A stretch of 64,000 bases of DNA from Cricetomys ansorgei (Eukaryota; Chordata; Mammalia; Rodentia; Nesomyidae), in NCBI GenBank assembly GCA_026225945.1, contig JAMJFZ010001815.1, positions 18,621,501 through 18,685,500 on the forward strand, written 5' to 3'. The translations under genes were made by a program, and so were the position numbers. The notes under the pieces are model-generated. The model saw nothing but the letters and a program-made list of their open reading frames with translations. It did no database searches and was not told the origin of the DNA. The stretch's first letter is position 1; the number at the start of each line of letters is the position of its first letter. This document shows, in pieces, positions 23,341-34,140 of the stretch.

Positions 23341-24259
23341 GAAGGAGAATGATGGCAGAGGAAAACAGACCTTAGCTACCTGCATTTCCTTGAAGTTAGC
23401 CTAATGTTTGTTTTATTTCAAAGCCTGAGCCATTGTCTGTCTAGTTAGAAGGATCTAGAAGAATTGAGAGGATGGTCCTCTCTCAAGTGACAGGAGCTGC
23501 CAAACCGTCTTTGTAGTGTAAAAGAAGTTTTTGAAGTTGTGGTGCTTAGGAATAAACAAGATGTGATGTGTATAGAAATTGAATGTGCTTGTTTGGAAAC
23601 TTTTATAACAACTGACTGTAACTAAGTAATCAATGATCACGGGACTCTCCCAGTAGAATAATCCATCAAGGAGTAGCATTGAACTCATAGAGAGTCACAG
23701 CTTCTGTTGGCTTCCTCTGAGTTGTAAACAGCAGGCCCACACACGTAATGACTTTTATTTAAAATGACATTAAATAGCATGCTAAACCCTGAGGGAAATG
23801 TGCTCATTTGTTTGTACAAATCTTTTATGGTTTATATCTTATTTAGTTTATTTACATATTGATGTATTAATCTATATTTTATTATATATTTTGTATTCTT
23901 GTTAGGGAAGGAAAATATATTTTAATCAAAACTTAGGACAAAAACAATTTTCACAAAATGTCTTTGTATCTCATTATAGTAGAAATAAGCTAAATGAGAG
24001 CCTTGTAAAAGAGTCTAAAGAAATGCAGACCAAAATAGTTGAGTCTGGTTTCACCAGGAAGTGTGATTAAACATAGACTGAATCTGTTAATTGATGGAGA
24101 AGCATTAGATCACAGTGTGCTGCCTGCAGTTGTGTACTGGGTAATGAGGCTGTGGACTAATAAAAATATTAGCAACGTGTATGCATAAAACTTAAATACA
24201 AATGCAAGGCCAAAAAGATGTCTGGAAAGACAAATACTGATTTTTAAAAAACCAATTAA
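23341..24259. other. Intronic sequence, no recognised feature
   Basis: AT-rich, no confident repeat or coding signal. Confidence 0.4.
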
Positions 24260-24610
24260 AGCAGATGGACACTATTTCAAACACCAGCAGTACTTCCTTA
24301 ATAGTTTTCTAGACTGCTGCAACAGAAGAAACACGCAGTTGCCGAGGCAGTTGTGCACAAAGGCATCAAAGGTGTCTGCTTGGAACTGTGACATGAGTGT
24401 GTAGAAAAATTCTGTTGGCTTGATATACACAGGAACTAGTGAATACCAACTTGGGAAACAAACAAGACTCACGAAACATGTTCGCTGCATCTTGACTAAC
24501 ATGCAGGTAACACCCAAGCAGCAATGCTTGGTGATTGGAAGGGATGGTAGTATTAAGGAATTTTCCTTCTCAGCCTCTTTGCCAGCAACTATGCTGCACT
24601 GTACAGAGCT

Positions 24611-24735
24611 GTGATGGATTACATTGTCAAAAAATATAACCTGGAGCTCAGTCCTTGTATGGGACTTTGTTCTGATGGTGCAGCTGCACAGATAGGTAAA
24701 CTTCTGGGGTTGTCCAGATGTGTGAGTGTATGCTG
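24611..24735 (+). pseudogene. hAT-transposase/ZBED-like coding fossil (fragment)
   Basis: The frame from 24611 includes the segment CMGLCSDGAAAQIGKLLGL. This resembles the conserved C-x-G-x-C-[ST]-D-G-A-x-x-M-x-G signature around a catalytic aspartate of hAT (Charlie/ZBED-type) transposases and their domesticated relatives. It is preceded by VMDYIVKKYNLELS, which also looks like that family. The match is only about 35 residues. Upstream frames (24260-24610) are broken by stops and do not continue the domain clearly, and downstream the frame loses similarity before a stop at 24833. It could be part of a hAT DNA transposon, a retrocopy of a ZBED-like gene, or chance. Not functional as a gene. 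Confidence 0.4.
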
Positions 24736-24954
24736 GAACATAATGCCCTGTTTGGGAAAGGCCAGACTGAGTTACAGAGAAATACCATATCCCATGAAGA
24801 TCAAGGAAAGCAAAACAACAAAAATGTCATTCTAGCAAAAAAAATGGCTTAATGGCATAAAAATTAGGAATTGGTAAATACTTGTGTATTAAGTGTAAGG
24901 CTTTGTGTTTTGATACTATATAGGAAATGGGCATGATATTACATACTAAAACAC

Positions 24955-25365
24955 CAGGACTGCTGAGGGGAATCTACTGAGGCTGACACTGAGCACACCC
25001 AGACACCAGATTCTTAGCACAAAGGAAATGCATTTGCACCAGAGGGACAAAAGGCCGGGGAAGAAGGGGAAGAGAATAGGGGAAAAGGGATGTTTTGTCA
25101 CCATCAGAACTCTGGAAGGGTAGTCTCAGACAAAGGACCTCAGGCCAAGACAGGAGGCATTTAGGGTCCTAGATGGAAAGGGAAAAAGAGGAGGTTGGAG
25201 TGGTTGATTTTGATTGGCTAGGAGAAGAACAAAGAGTAAGAAGTGAGGAATGTTTGGAGAGAGGTTGGGGTGCTGTGGAAGGGTTTCTGGGGTATGAGCA
25301 TTTGTGTGTGAGGCTGGGACTTCTGGCCCATTGCCATCTTGGAACTAAGTGGAAGATGTCCTAAC
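24955..25365 (-). mobile_element. Possible LTR-like block (low confidence)
   Basis: A GC- and purine-richer block that contrasts with its AT-rich flanks. It contains an inverted CCAAT box (TGATTGGCTAG near 25210) and ends with CTAACA-like sequence. The CACCAGATTCTTAGCACAAA region recalls the R-U5 part of a rodent LTR in antisense. No AATAAA, clear termini or target duplication was found, so this is tentative. Confidence 0.3.
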
Positions 25366-25510
25366 AACTATCATTTGAAAAAATTTGTAAATGTTTAGAG
25401 TTACAAAATGAATTCACTATTCTTACATGTTAAAAAAAAGTTTATTGTTAGGGTCTAGAGACAAAGCTCAATGACTAAGACTCAATTTAGGTTGAAAATG
25501 ATAGTAAGTT

Positions 25511-25656
25511 GCTGGGAAATGGTGGTACACACCTTTAATCCCAGTGCTCGGGAGGCAGAGGTAGGTGGATCTCTGTGAGTTCAAGGCCAGCCTGGTCTAC
25601 AGAGTGAGTTCCAGGACAGGCAGAGTTACAACAGAGAAACCCTGTCTCAAAAAAAC
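25511..25656 (+). repeat. B1 SINE
   Basis: Contains GTGGTACACACCTTTAATCC, GGGAGGCAGAGGTAGGTGGA, GAGTTCAAGGCCAGCCTGG, CAGAGTTACAACAGAGAAAC, CCTGTCTC and an A run. Carries the window's variant. Its tail runs into a (GGAA)n tract. Confidence 0.94.
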
Positions 25657-25773
25657 AAGGGAAAAAAGGAAGGAAGGAAGAAAGGAAGGAAGGAAGGAAG
25701 GAAGGAAGGAAGGAAGGAAGGAAGGAAGGAAAGGAAGGAAAGAAGGAAGGAAGGAAGAAAGAAAGAAAGAAAA
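25657..25773 (+). repeat. (GGAA)n microsatellite, 117-nt pure purine run
   Basis: No pyrimidine on the + strand over the interval. It is mainly GGAA units, then GAAA at the end. It grew directly from the B1 A tail, as at 5653. Confidence 0.95.
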
Positions 25774-25849
25774 TTATAACAAGCAAGAAGCAAGCTCATT
25801 TTTTACATTTTAAAAAAATGTTCATACAGTTATACCTGATCATTTCTTC

Positions 25850-25966
25850 AAAGAGTGCTCACTTCTCTTCCAGAGAACCCAAGTTTGGGTCCCAGTAAAC
25901 ACATGGGTTTACATACATGTTACATACATGTAACTCCAGCTTCAGGTGATCCAGCACTCTCACTGG

Positions 25967-26009
<43 letters not shown>

Positions 26010-26060
26010 CATGCATGTACACAGAGACATACGCATACATAAATAATTAAACATTTTTAA
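25850..26060 (+). repeat. B2 SINE, 5'-truncated, with internal (CA)n
   Basis: Contains AAGAGTGCTCACTTCTCTTC (B2 anticodon-side region), GGGTCCCAGTAAACACATGG and CTCCAGCTTCAGGTGATCCA. A (CA)n run lies at 25968-26007, then ATACATAAATAATTAAAC as tail. Confidence 0.88.
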
Positions 26061-26579
26061 AGCCTGAGAAGAATTTTCACACATTTTCAAAATATAAACA
26101 TCTAGAAACACAGAATTTCCTTCTTGTTTCATACTTTTCTATCTTAATACCTATTGTATTAATTAGTTAATATTCTATCATGATATTTCCATGTAAGGAA
26201 ATAATGTAATGTGACTCTCAGTGGCTACAAAACAATTATCAAAGAAGTGTGTTAATTGCAGTATTAAGATATAAAGAATACTTAGAGTTTGTGAAAATCA
26301 GTTTGAAATTTCTTTTTCTATTCCCATGAAGTAAAAAAAAAAGCTACTCCACTTATTTATTAATCCATTCTTGATGTTAAAACAAGCCATGAAGTTCTTT
26401 GGATGAGGATTATTCCCTGTAAGAAGTACCATCCATTCAACTTGGTCTGGAAAGGATAGGTATTACAAAGTGAGCTCATTATTTTAATGTTAAAAACTGT
26501 ATGGACAGTTATAACTGTTTTTGTTTGTTCAAAGAGTGTACTAGATATTTTATATAGGAAATAACTGTTTCATTCATAA
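26061..26579. other. AT-rich intronic sequence, no recognised feature
   Basis: No confident repeat. Confidence 0.4.
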
Positions 26580-27795
26580 CTTTAAAAATACTTATTATCA
26601 TATGTTTATTGTACATATTGATGGTCTTTGTGTAGATGCTTTCATTGAAGTATATCATGTTCTTTGAACTCACCGTCTTATGCAACCCTCTTCTACATTC
26701 TTCTCATTCTCCTTCTATGTTCTGTGTGCAAGCACATTCCCATGAATAATTTTACGAATGTATATAAAATCTAAGAACCGCAAATGAGAGAAACAGTATA
26801 TTTGCCTTTCTGATTCTAATATACCTTTTAATATAAGGATATCCACTTGTGTTCATTTGTCTACAAATAATTTGATTTTATTATTTTTGATAGCTAAATA
26901 AAACATCACTGTGTATATACACAACAATCCCTATATCCACACATCTGTTTAAAGACACGTAGGCTAATTCCATCACTACTACTGTAAATGGTGCTGCAAT
27001 AAATATGGAAATATGAGTATTTCTATGGGGATTATGTTCCCAGCGAGGATCATAGGATACGTGCATTTTTTAGCTTTTAGAGGAATGTCCAAACTGATTT
27101 CCACAGTAGCTGCATCACGACTCCCATTCTCACCAGCCATGTATATAGGGGTTCCCTTTCTATAGCACCAGGATTTGTTGCTATTTGTTTTCTTTATGAT
27201 AACTATTCTGACTAAAAGGGAATGGTATCTCAATGTATGTTTAATTTGCATTTTCCTGATGGTTAAGGGTGTTGAACAATTTTTTTTGTGCTATGTGTCT
27301 TGGTGTTGCATACACCATCTTTTGAGAACTGGTCCTTTCATTACTTTGTTTATTGATTGAGCTGCTTGGGTTTTTCTTTTATAATTAGCTTTCTAGTTCT
27401 TTATATATTCTAGACATTAGTCCTCTGTCAGACATGTAGTTAATAAGGCTTTCCCCCTATTCAGTAAGCTGTCATTTCACTCAGTTATCTCCTTAACTGT
27501 ACAAAGGTTTTTGGTTGTTTTTTTGTTTTGTTTTTTCCCATGAAAAACCATTTGTGAACTCTTAGTTTTATTTCCTAAGCTTTTGGAGTCCATTCCATTC
27601 CTATTTTGTCCTCTAAGATAATCAGAGTTTAGGTCTTACATAAGGAATGCGGTTTTTTATACAGGTGAGAAATAGGGTCCTTGCTTCATTCTTCTATGTG
27701 TTGCTATGTTGGTTTCTGAGCACCAGGTGTTGAAGACTCTGTATTTTCTCCAATATACATCCTTAATGTCTTTGTCAAAAATTAGGTCTTATTTC
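26580..27795 (-). mobile_element. Old L1 (L1M-like) ORF2/3' fragment, antisense
   Basis: Collinear with the antisense of old mammalian L1: AGCTAAATAAAACATCACTG, GGTGCTGCAATAAATATGG, GTCCAAACTGATTTCCACAG, TTTGCATTTTCCTGATGG, TTCTTTATATATTCTAGACA, a GTCTTACATAAGGAATG-type block and TGTCTTTGTCAAAAATTAGG. The encoded RT C-terminal region is broken by many stops. A long, intact-order fossil of about 1.2 kb. Confidence 0.85.
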
Positions 27796-28599
27796 TTTTG
27801 TGTAAATACTATTACCCTTTTTAAAATAATTTAATTTTGTAATGATTCAGTGAAATGTGCACATAGTCAGGTCAACTTTCAGAATTAACCAATAAAATAT
27901 GCAGCAAATTCACAGCTATGTCATATGTGCTAACAGGACTTAGAATGCCAATAGCCATCTCTTCTTTAAAGTGAGGCTAACCTGTTTTATTATCCATTCC
28001 CATTCATTCTGAGCAAGTCAGAATGATTCTCCTAGAGTATATATGCAGGGCAAAACAACCAGTGTGTGTCTAAAAGTGGCTTTTAAATGGAATCTCTGAA
28101 AAAAATATTTTTAAGAAGAAATAACCATTAACTCCTTCACTCTTTTGGGTGTTTTCCCCGGAAGGCAGAACATAAAATGATCCAGACAAACTGTGAATAT
28201 TCTGGCTTCTTTTCATAAGAGCTGAAGATCCATCTCACACAAAAAGTTTCAAGAGATGACTTACTGTGTGACCTCCCAGAACTGAAACACCCTAAAGGTT
28301 GGCAGAATGGCTGAGTGTGTGATTAGTAAATGGAAACAGGCAGGAACTTACAATCTACAGTATCTGGAGAAGGGTTTGTGGGGGTAATTAACACTAAGGT
28401 AGAGTTTAGATTTATGCTGGCAGGTTATTTTTAAGGTAGAGTGGATGAACCTGAGTTTGGAATAGATAAGTCTGACTAAATCATAGAACTGAAAATTTCC
28501 AGACTACTTCACTGGTATTATAACACACGCAACATTATAGCAGGAAGAATAGCATTCATAACATGTGATTCTGCGTTTTCCTATATATCCACCCCAAGG
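27796..28599. other. Intronic sequence, no recognised feature
   Basis: No confident repeat. Confidence 0.4.
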
Positions 28600-28745
28600 G
28601 ATGTTATCCTTTTACAAAACACTCCTCTGTGTTGAGGGTTATTATTTCCATTTTTTATATGAAAACACTGAAATTTAAAGAAGTTATAGTACTGTGTTTG
28701 GGGTCAAAGAGGAAGATTAGACTCAGCTTCTAACCAACAGCTTCT
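28600..28745 (-). repeat. MIR SINE fragment
   Basis: GGGTTATTATTTCCATTTTT, GAAAACACTGAAATTTAAAG, GGGGTCAAAGAGGAAG and CTCAGCTTCTAACC track the antisense MIR consensus (TTATTATCCCCATTTTACAG, GAGGAAACTGAGG, AAGGTCACACAGC). Confidence 0.6.
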
Positions 28746-28997
28746 GACCAATTCTGTTCTCACAATAGCTAGGTTTTCCAAATTGTGTTTTAATACATGA
28801 ATAAATCATGAATCAACTCATGCTATAGACATTGTTAAAGATATAGAATATAGCAGGATATAAAAAATGTAACAACACAGAGAAAAATGAGTTGTAAAAA
28901 GCCACACATGATACTGGTACAAAATTCTCTATTCACTTGCCTGTGCCTAGCCAACTTTGCAGAATGCCTTGATGTATTCTCCTGCTGACCCTTTAGG

Positions 28998-29122
28998 ACA
29001 CCTTTCCTCCTTTCCTTCCTTCCCTTCCTTTTCTCATCCCTTCCTTCTTTCCTTCCTTCCTTCCTTCCTTCCTTCCTTCCTTCCTTTCTTTCTTTCTTCC
29101 TTCCCGCCTTCCTGCCTTAATT
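28998..29122 (-). repeat. (TTCC)n microsatellite
   Basis: TTCC units with interruptions, giving a pure pyrimidine run from 29037 to 29105 on the + strand. Confidence 0.93.
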
Positions 29123-29124
29123 TT

Positions 29125-29232
29125 GATACTGTAGAATAAACAAAGGGCCTCATGCATGCTAATTATATATACATTGTACTACTGAAACACATGCATACAC
29201 ACACCAAAAAAAAAAAAAAAAAAAAAAAAAAA
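29125..29232 (-). repeat. ID/B4-like fragment and poly(A) run
   Basis: GGGCCTCATGCATGCTAATT followed by TGTACTACTGAAAC complements the ID/B4 head (a tRNA-Ala-like start plus GCATGCATGAGGCCC). A run of about 25 A lies at 29207-29231. Confidence 0.4.
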
Positions 29233-29464
29233 CTTTGACATTTTTTCTCTTCCCTTACTTAGAGCTCAGGTGCTATATAGTGCTAGGTGGGGAAAGGGTT
29301 TTATGCAAAGTAGCCTTGTTGGAGTCCCTTCTCCAGGTCCCAAACCTTGCCAATAGAAACCACTTACTTATTACTACATTAGTTGGTGCTCTCTGCAGAA
29401 ATCTGGCTCCTTTAATTTTTTTATTAATAAAACATTGACTTATGTACAATTTTTCCAAAGTAAA

Positions 29465-29610
29465 TCTCAAAGAGCATGGATTCTGGAGCCATGCAGTCCC
29501 TGGTGTAAGTACAGCCTCCAGACGCAGGTAACAGTTCCTATCCTGTCTGCGTCTCAGTTGTACAATTATTACAAAACCCAAACCATACTAATGATGCCAA
29601 GCCTAGAGCT
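29465..29610 (+). repeat. MIR SINE fragment
   Basis: AGAGCATGGATTCTGGAGCC then CATGCAGTCCCTGG, TAAGTACAGCCTCCAGACG and GTCTCAGTTGTACAATTATT correspond to the 5' and core parts of MIR (GGACTCTGGAGCCAGACTGC). Confidence 0.6.
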
Positions 29611-30987
29611 GTGACTGGGAAAACCTATGTATCTGTATAAAGTAGCTAATATCTGTGCTTATAATTGCTAGCTATTATATCAGAATTACTGCATTAACTA
29701 CTAATATGAGCACAGTGAAATCCTCTACCATTAAATCCAGGGAACATTTAGTGGCTAATATAGAATCTCAGAGACATTTCTGGATCTGTTGCCTTGTACA
29801 TCGCCCACATTATTCTTATAAGACGTGTTACTAACCACCAGATAGTTGGGAGGTGAAACCCAGCCAATTGTGTTCCTCGGGGTAGGGCCACAGCTAAATT
29901 AAGAAGGGGCCTTTTCCCCCCAAGCCCAGTGGCTCTATCTCTCATACATGGGGCCTCTGGCTTCTGGCTCATTAACGCCATTTACCACTACCCCATGGAA
30001 ACTCACACGTGCCATTGGGTGGATTTTTCCACTTACTGAGATGCTAAATAAATAAACATTCACCATCATCGGTTCCCCTAAGAAAGTTATTTGTACTTTT
30101 AAAGCTGTTACAGAATAGTTTTAAGTCTTCTTTTTGTCACCAGAAAGCTCCCCATGAAACCAGCCGCACACCAAGACAAAGCTATTTATAACACAGGATG
30201 ATGTGGAACTTTCAGGAATGTTTTATGGACTATGGATGCGTCTTACAGACCCTTCATTCTTCTTCCCATCCCTTGATGTTATGAAATATGTCAAGAGGCA
30301 TTACTGAGGTTCCTGTATCTCAAGCCTCTTTATCTCAAAGCCCCCAAGACACTGCGAATTTGCATCAGTCAGCCTAGGTTTAATTTCAGCTTGCTCAGTT
30401 TGTACTTAGATTTAATTTTTAAATGTTTACCATTATTTTTGCTGTTAGAGAGAAGTGTCATATGATACTCAGTTGTGCGCTTTCAAAAGCAACTGAAAAA
30501 AATCAAAATATTGGAAGCGGGGTATTCTGTTGAAGCACAACGTACAATTGACAGTACAGGATAGTTATTTGCTTGCAGAGAATAATGGGGTATTGCTAAA
30601 TTCTCCTATCTCTCAGCTTATGAGTTCTTTTATTGGGTGAAAGGCTTGATCTTCTTAGTGTATACCAACATAGATGACCTCAAAAGTTACTTTAGGCTTT
30701 AGCTTATAATATAATAAGGACCTAATACCTTCTATATTCCTTAGGGATAATTCCATTGGGAAATTTTACCTACTGACAGTGGAATTGAGCATTTGCAGTA
30801 CTTTACAATATTGAAACACAAATACAAGAATAAATATTAAAGCATAATACACACTATACTTTACATATGACATGCATATATAAGCCAAAAGACCATGGAC
30901 CAGAAGAATACCATAACACTTATGAGAGTAGCTACTCATAGTCAGAGGTGAGGGGAATAGCTATAGGTTATCTGAAAAGGATTTTCA
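29611..30987. other. Intronic sequence, no recognised feature
   Basis: No confident repeat. Confidence 0.4.
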
Positions 30988-31085
30988 ACCAGGCATATTG
31001 GTCTCACATGGGACAGGAGATCATGAGCTGGAGGCCAGCATCGGCTTCATAGTGAAATTCTGTTACTAACAACAACAACAAACAG
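30988..31085 (+). repeat. Proto-B1-like SINE, internally deleted
   Basis: AACCAGGCATATTGGTCTCA, GATCATGAGCTGGAGGCCAG and ATAGTGAAATTCTGTTACTA, then ACAACAACAAC as tail. A diverged 7SL-type monomer. Confidence 0.6.
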
Positions 31086-31449
31086 AAGTTCCCTTTAATC
31101 TGTAGTGTTTTGTCTATTTTTAAAGAGATTTGAAGAGAATATTCTGAAATTTCCATTAGTTGTTAATTCTATACCATGTAAAGTTTATCATTTGTTATGT
31201 TACTCATTTTGAATAAGCTGTATTTTTATTTATTTTTTTCATGCCAAAGTAATTTCAAAAAATTTACAAAGGTTTGTATTTACTACAGCATTAACAAAAA
31301 TGATCCTAAAGAATTTTCAAGATATAATTAATCTCACATCTTTGATGTTGGTACTTGCCTAAAGTATAGTAATGAATGCAATCACAGCTTTCCTCATTAG
31401 CTCATCATTTCAGAAAGTTATATTTAATTCCATTTTCCTTATTAACTCA

Positions 31450-31545
31450 GTCCAAAAGCAAAAACAAATACAGATCGAGCACCAATTATGTTTTTAAGCC
31501 TTGCAGCTAGACAACAAATGAAATGAGAGTCCTTAACTCTGTAGC
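31450..31545 (-). repeat. L2-type fragment
   Basis: AACAAATACAGATCGAGCAC then CAATTATGTTTTTAAGCC and GAGAGTCCTTAACTCTGTAG resemble the antisense L2 3' end (AACAAATATTTATTGAGCACC and the GGAGCTTACA-type block). Diverged. Confidence 0.45.
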
Positions 31546-32017
31546 CATCGACTTCTGTAAATAAAGTTTTATTGGTACACACCAATGCCCTTTTGTTCAT
31601 GTAGGTACTTAGGTTGCTGAATAGTAGAAAGGAATAATTCTGTAAAAGTGTGTTGACCCTCTAAACCTAAAATACTTGCTGTCTTTTTCCTCTACAATAA
31701 ATGTTTCCAACCCCTGCAACACACAAAAGCCTTGGTTCTTCTTGACACCCATCCTAACACAGATAGTGACAGAACACATTTCGTGTGTGTGATGCTATGA
31801 AACCAAGTGTAATCAAGCAGGGGAGGAGACAGTGAGCGGTGGGAAGGAGGCATCAGAGAAAGTCCTCTTGCAAAGATGACTTTTGACCACAGATCTCCCA
31901 GAGATAGGGGAACAGCCTCTGAGGAGATCTGAGGGAATTTCTTCAGGCAAAAGGCACAGATGTAAAATTCTGAGGCACGATTCCAAGGAGCTTCACAAGT
32001 CCAGTGTGGTTGTGATG
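31546..32017. other. Intronic sequence, no recognised feature
   Basis: No confident repeat. Confidence 0.4.
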
Positions 32018-32091
32018 CAATAAGCAGAAATCAGGGATGAGAGAACCCATGGACCAATAAGCAGAAATCAAGGATGAGAGAACCCGTGGAC
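32018..32091. repeat. Tandem duplication, 2 x 37 bp
   Basis: Two adjacent copies (32018-32054, 32055-32091) each begin CAATAAGCAGAAATCA and end with GTGGAC or ATGGAC. They differ at two positions only (35/37 identical), so the duplication is recent. Confidence 0.95.
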
Positions 32092-33485
32092 CATGCTGAA
32101 CTCAGCCCTGCAGGACACAGATGAGTCCAACTGTTTGTCATGTGATGCCATGTTATGATATCTAGAATGACCATTTTATTTAAAGCCTGACACTAAACTG
32201 AGGATGCCACTTTTGTCTGTAAGATGTTATCCACTCCTAATCTGACAGCCATCCTTCTCACCCATATCATTACTGAGAGGAAAAGAGAACACGGTAGCTG
32301 TTGACCACATGTCTTATCATTTGAAAACATTTCTGTTACGTATCTTTCCCATAAGTTGTTTGTGTCTATGCTAGTGACAGTCAGTGTGTTCTATAGGTTT
32401 TATTTTCTTTCAAGCTAATAGGTTGGCCTCAGTAATATTGTTCTCATTTATAATCTTTGCACATCCGAAGGTATCATGACTAACATCTCTGGCCCCATGT
32501 AGAATAAATCCCCTTGAAACTGGCAGGCATCTATGGAGAGAGTACTGCTTCACTGACACCATCCCTGTCTTAAAGAAGTTGACGGTCTACTAACAGGGGG
32601 AAGTTATGGAAATGCCTTCACAAAGTTACATATTTCTGTTAAAGAAAATACTTCTGGCGTATCTATGTATGCCAAGCCACTGTCTCTGTGTGGGTATTTT
32701 AATTAATAAAATAGAAAGAGCAGAGACTGGGAGATTATACGCTTTGGTCAGATTTGCCTAGTTAATGAGGAAGAGGGAGTCAAAGCGTAGAGCTCCGACT
32801 TCTCAACGTGATGTTTTCCATTTGGATTCTGTTAAATTGTTGACTTTCTTTACTAAAATACAAATAACCACAACTACTAAGTACATCACATATCTAAAGT
32901 ATGCCAAAGTGGGGCCGTTGTTACTCTAGCCATTCAGGCCACTGCAAAAAGTGATGGAGAACTGGGCTTTTTTGTGGGTTTCTTTAAACAACCATAACTT
33001 ATGTATGAAAGGAAAAAGCACACAGCAAGGAGAAAAATATGTTTCCAGATTGTACTGCCAGATTATAAATGTGTCAAGGACTGGATCTGTGTATAAAAAT
33101 CTCTTTAATCTCGAGTAACTGACGTATATTCTTCATTTAGTAAATGCACTAATGTTTATCATTTATACAAGATTTTCTTTCTTTAATTCTATACTTATTT
33201 GTGTTCCTCATTACCAAATTGTTTCTCACTGAGGTAGTAAAGAAATCTGCAATTTTGATTATTTATCACATTAGCTTTTACAGCTTTTATTTCTAATGAA
33301 CTAGAAAGAGCCCAGATTTCTATATGAACATATGAATATAACCATGTATTTTTTGAGACTTCCACAGACAACACACTGGATTTTCCTTTTTAACTTTGAT
33401 ATTTTTTACATCAAATAGATTTCATCACTTGCATGTGTTTTGAGTGGATTTAAATTGGGTTTCTTTTTTTTTTTTTTAATATTAA
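32092..33485. other. Intronic sequence, possible L2 trace
   Basis: Mostly unassigned. Positions 32510-32620 hold a stretch (CATCCCTGTCTTAAAGAAGT, then GGTCTACTAACAGGGGGAAG) that faintly resembles the L2 motif CCTGCCCTCATGGAGCTTAC but is too diverged to call firmly. Confidence 0.35.
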
Positions 33486-33539
33486 CAACCAATTGGTTTT
33501 TTGTTGGTGGTGATTCTTATTATTTATTTATTTATTTTG

Positions 33540-33685
33540 TTTTTTTCGAGAAGGGGTTTCTCTGTTGTAACTCTGGCTGTCCTGGGACTCACTCTGTAGG
33601 CCAGGCTGGCCTCAAACTCACAGAGATTCACCTGTCTCTGCTTCCTGAGTGCTGGGATTAAAGGAGTATGCCACCACCGCCTGGC
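33540..33685 (-). repeat. B1 SINE
   Basis: On the + strand a T-rich tail (TTATTTATTTATTTATTTTG) is followed by GGTTTCTCTGTTGTAACTCT, GTAGGCCAGGCTGGCCTC, CTGGGATTAAAGGAGTATGC and CCACCGCCTGGCC. Flanks CAACCAATTGGTTTTT (from 33486) and CAACCAACTGTTTTTA (from 33686) look like a target duplication. Carries the window variant. Confidence 0.93.
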
Positions 33686-33689
33686 CAAC

Positions 33690-33833
33690 CAACTGTTTTT
33701 ATTTGTGAGTGGTAGCTCATGTTCTGGATGAAACCATAATTTATCTAGCCATATACTCACTTCAGAACATTTGTGTTATTTCCAGTTTGGGGTTGCTATG
33801 CACAAATCTGCTTCGAATGGTTTTTTTTTTTTT
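33690..33833 (-). mobile_element. Old L1M-type fragment, antisense
   Basis: CATAATTTATCTAGCCATAT, TATTTCCAGTTTGGGGTTGC and ATGCACAAATCTGC parallel the antisense L1M block TTTCCAGTTTGGGGCTATTA-type sequence. A 17-T run follows near 33820-33838. Confidence 0.5.
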
Positions 33834-33838
33834 TTTTA

Positions 33839-34140
33839 TGTAGAACATTATCTATTCATACATGTAGACAATGCATTTGAACCCTTTCCCCCACGACTTA
33901 TCAATGGGCTGCCTGCACAGGACCTAAACAAGATCATGTCTGCCAGCCTGGATAGGGGAAGGGTCACAAGGTTGCGCTCTAGCTGAGAGCTATTGGCAGT
34001 CGGTGACTTCGGGGAAGGACAAGCCAGTCTTCTTCAGGAATGTAGCCTCTGGTAGGTTTCTTATTCCAGTAGATTGCCCTATACCCATGAATATATAGGC
34101 AGCTCTAATTAGAGTCAGTAGATTATAAATAAAATAAAAG
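33839..34140 (+). mobile_element. Rodent L1 3' UTR fragment (sense)
   Basis: Blocks in sense order: CAATGGGCTGCCTGCACAGG, GAGAGCTATTGGCAGTCGG, CAGTCTTCTTCAGGAATGTA, CCAGTAGATTGCCCTATACC and GGCAGCTCTAATTAGAGTCA, then an A-rich end AAATAAAATAAAAG. Same family as the antisense fragments at 5948, 45535 and 58325. Confidence 0.7.

Noticed and set aside
25535..25813. Lys/Glu/Gly-rich and Phe/Leu/Ser/Pro-rich ORFs
   Set aside because: Products of the B1 and GGAA microsatellite, as at 5428-5984.
26881..27360. Overlapping short ORFs that might be L1 ORF2 peptides
   Set aside because: The region is an antisense L1 fossil. The ORFs are short and broken, so it is listed as a mobile element instead of CDS.
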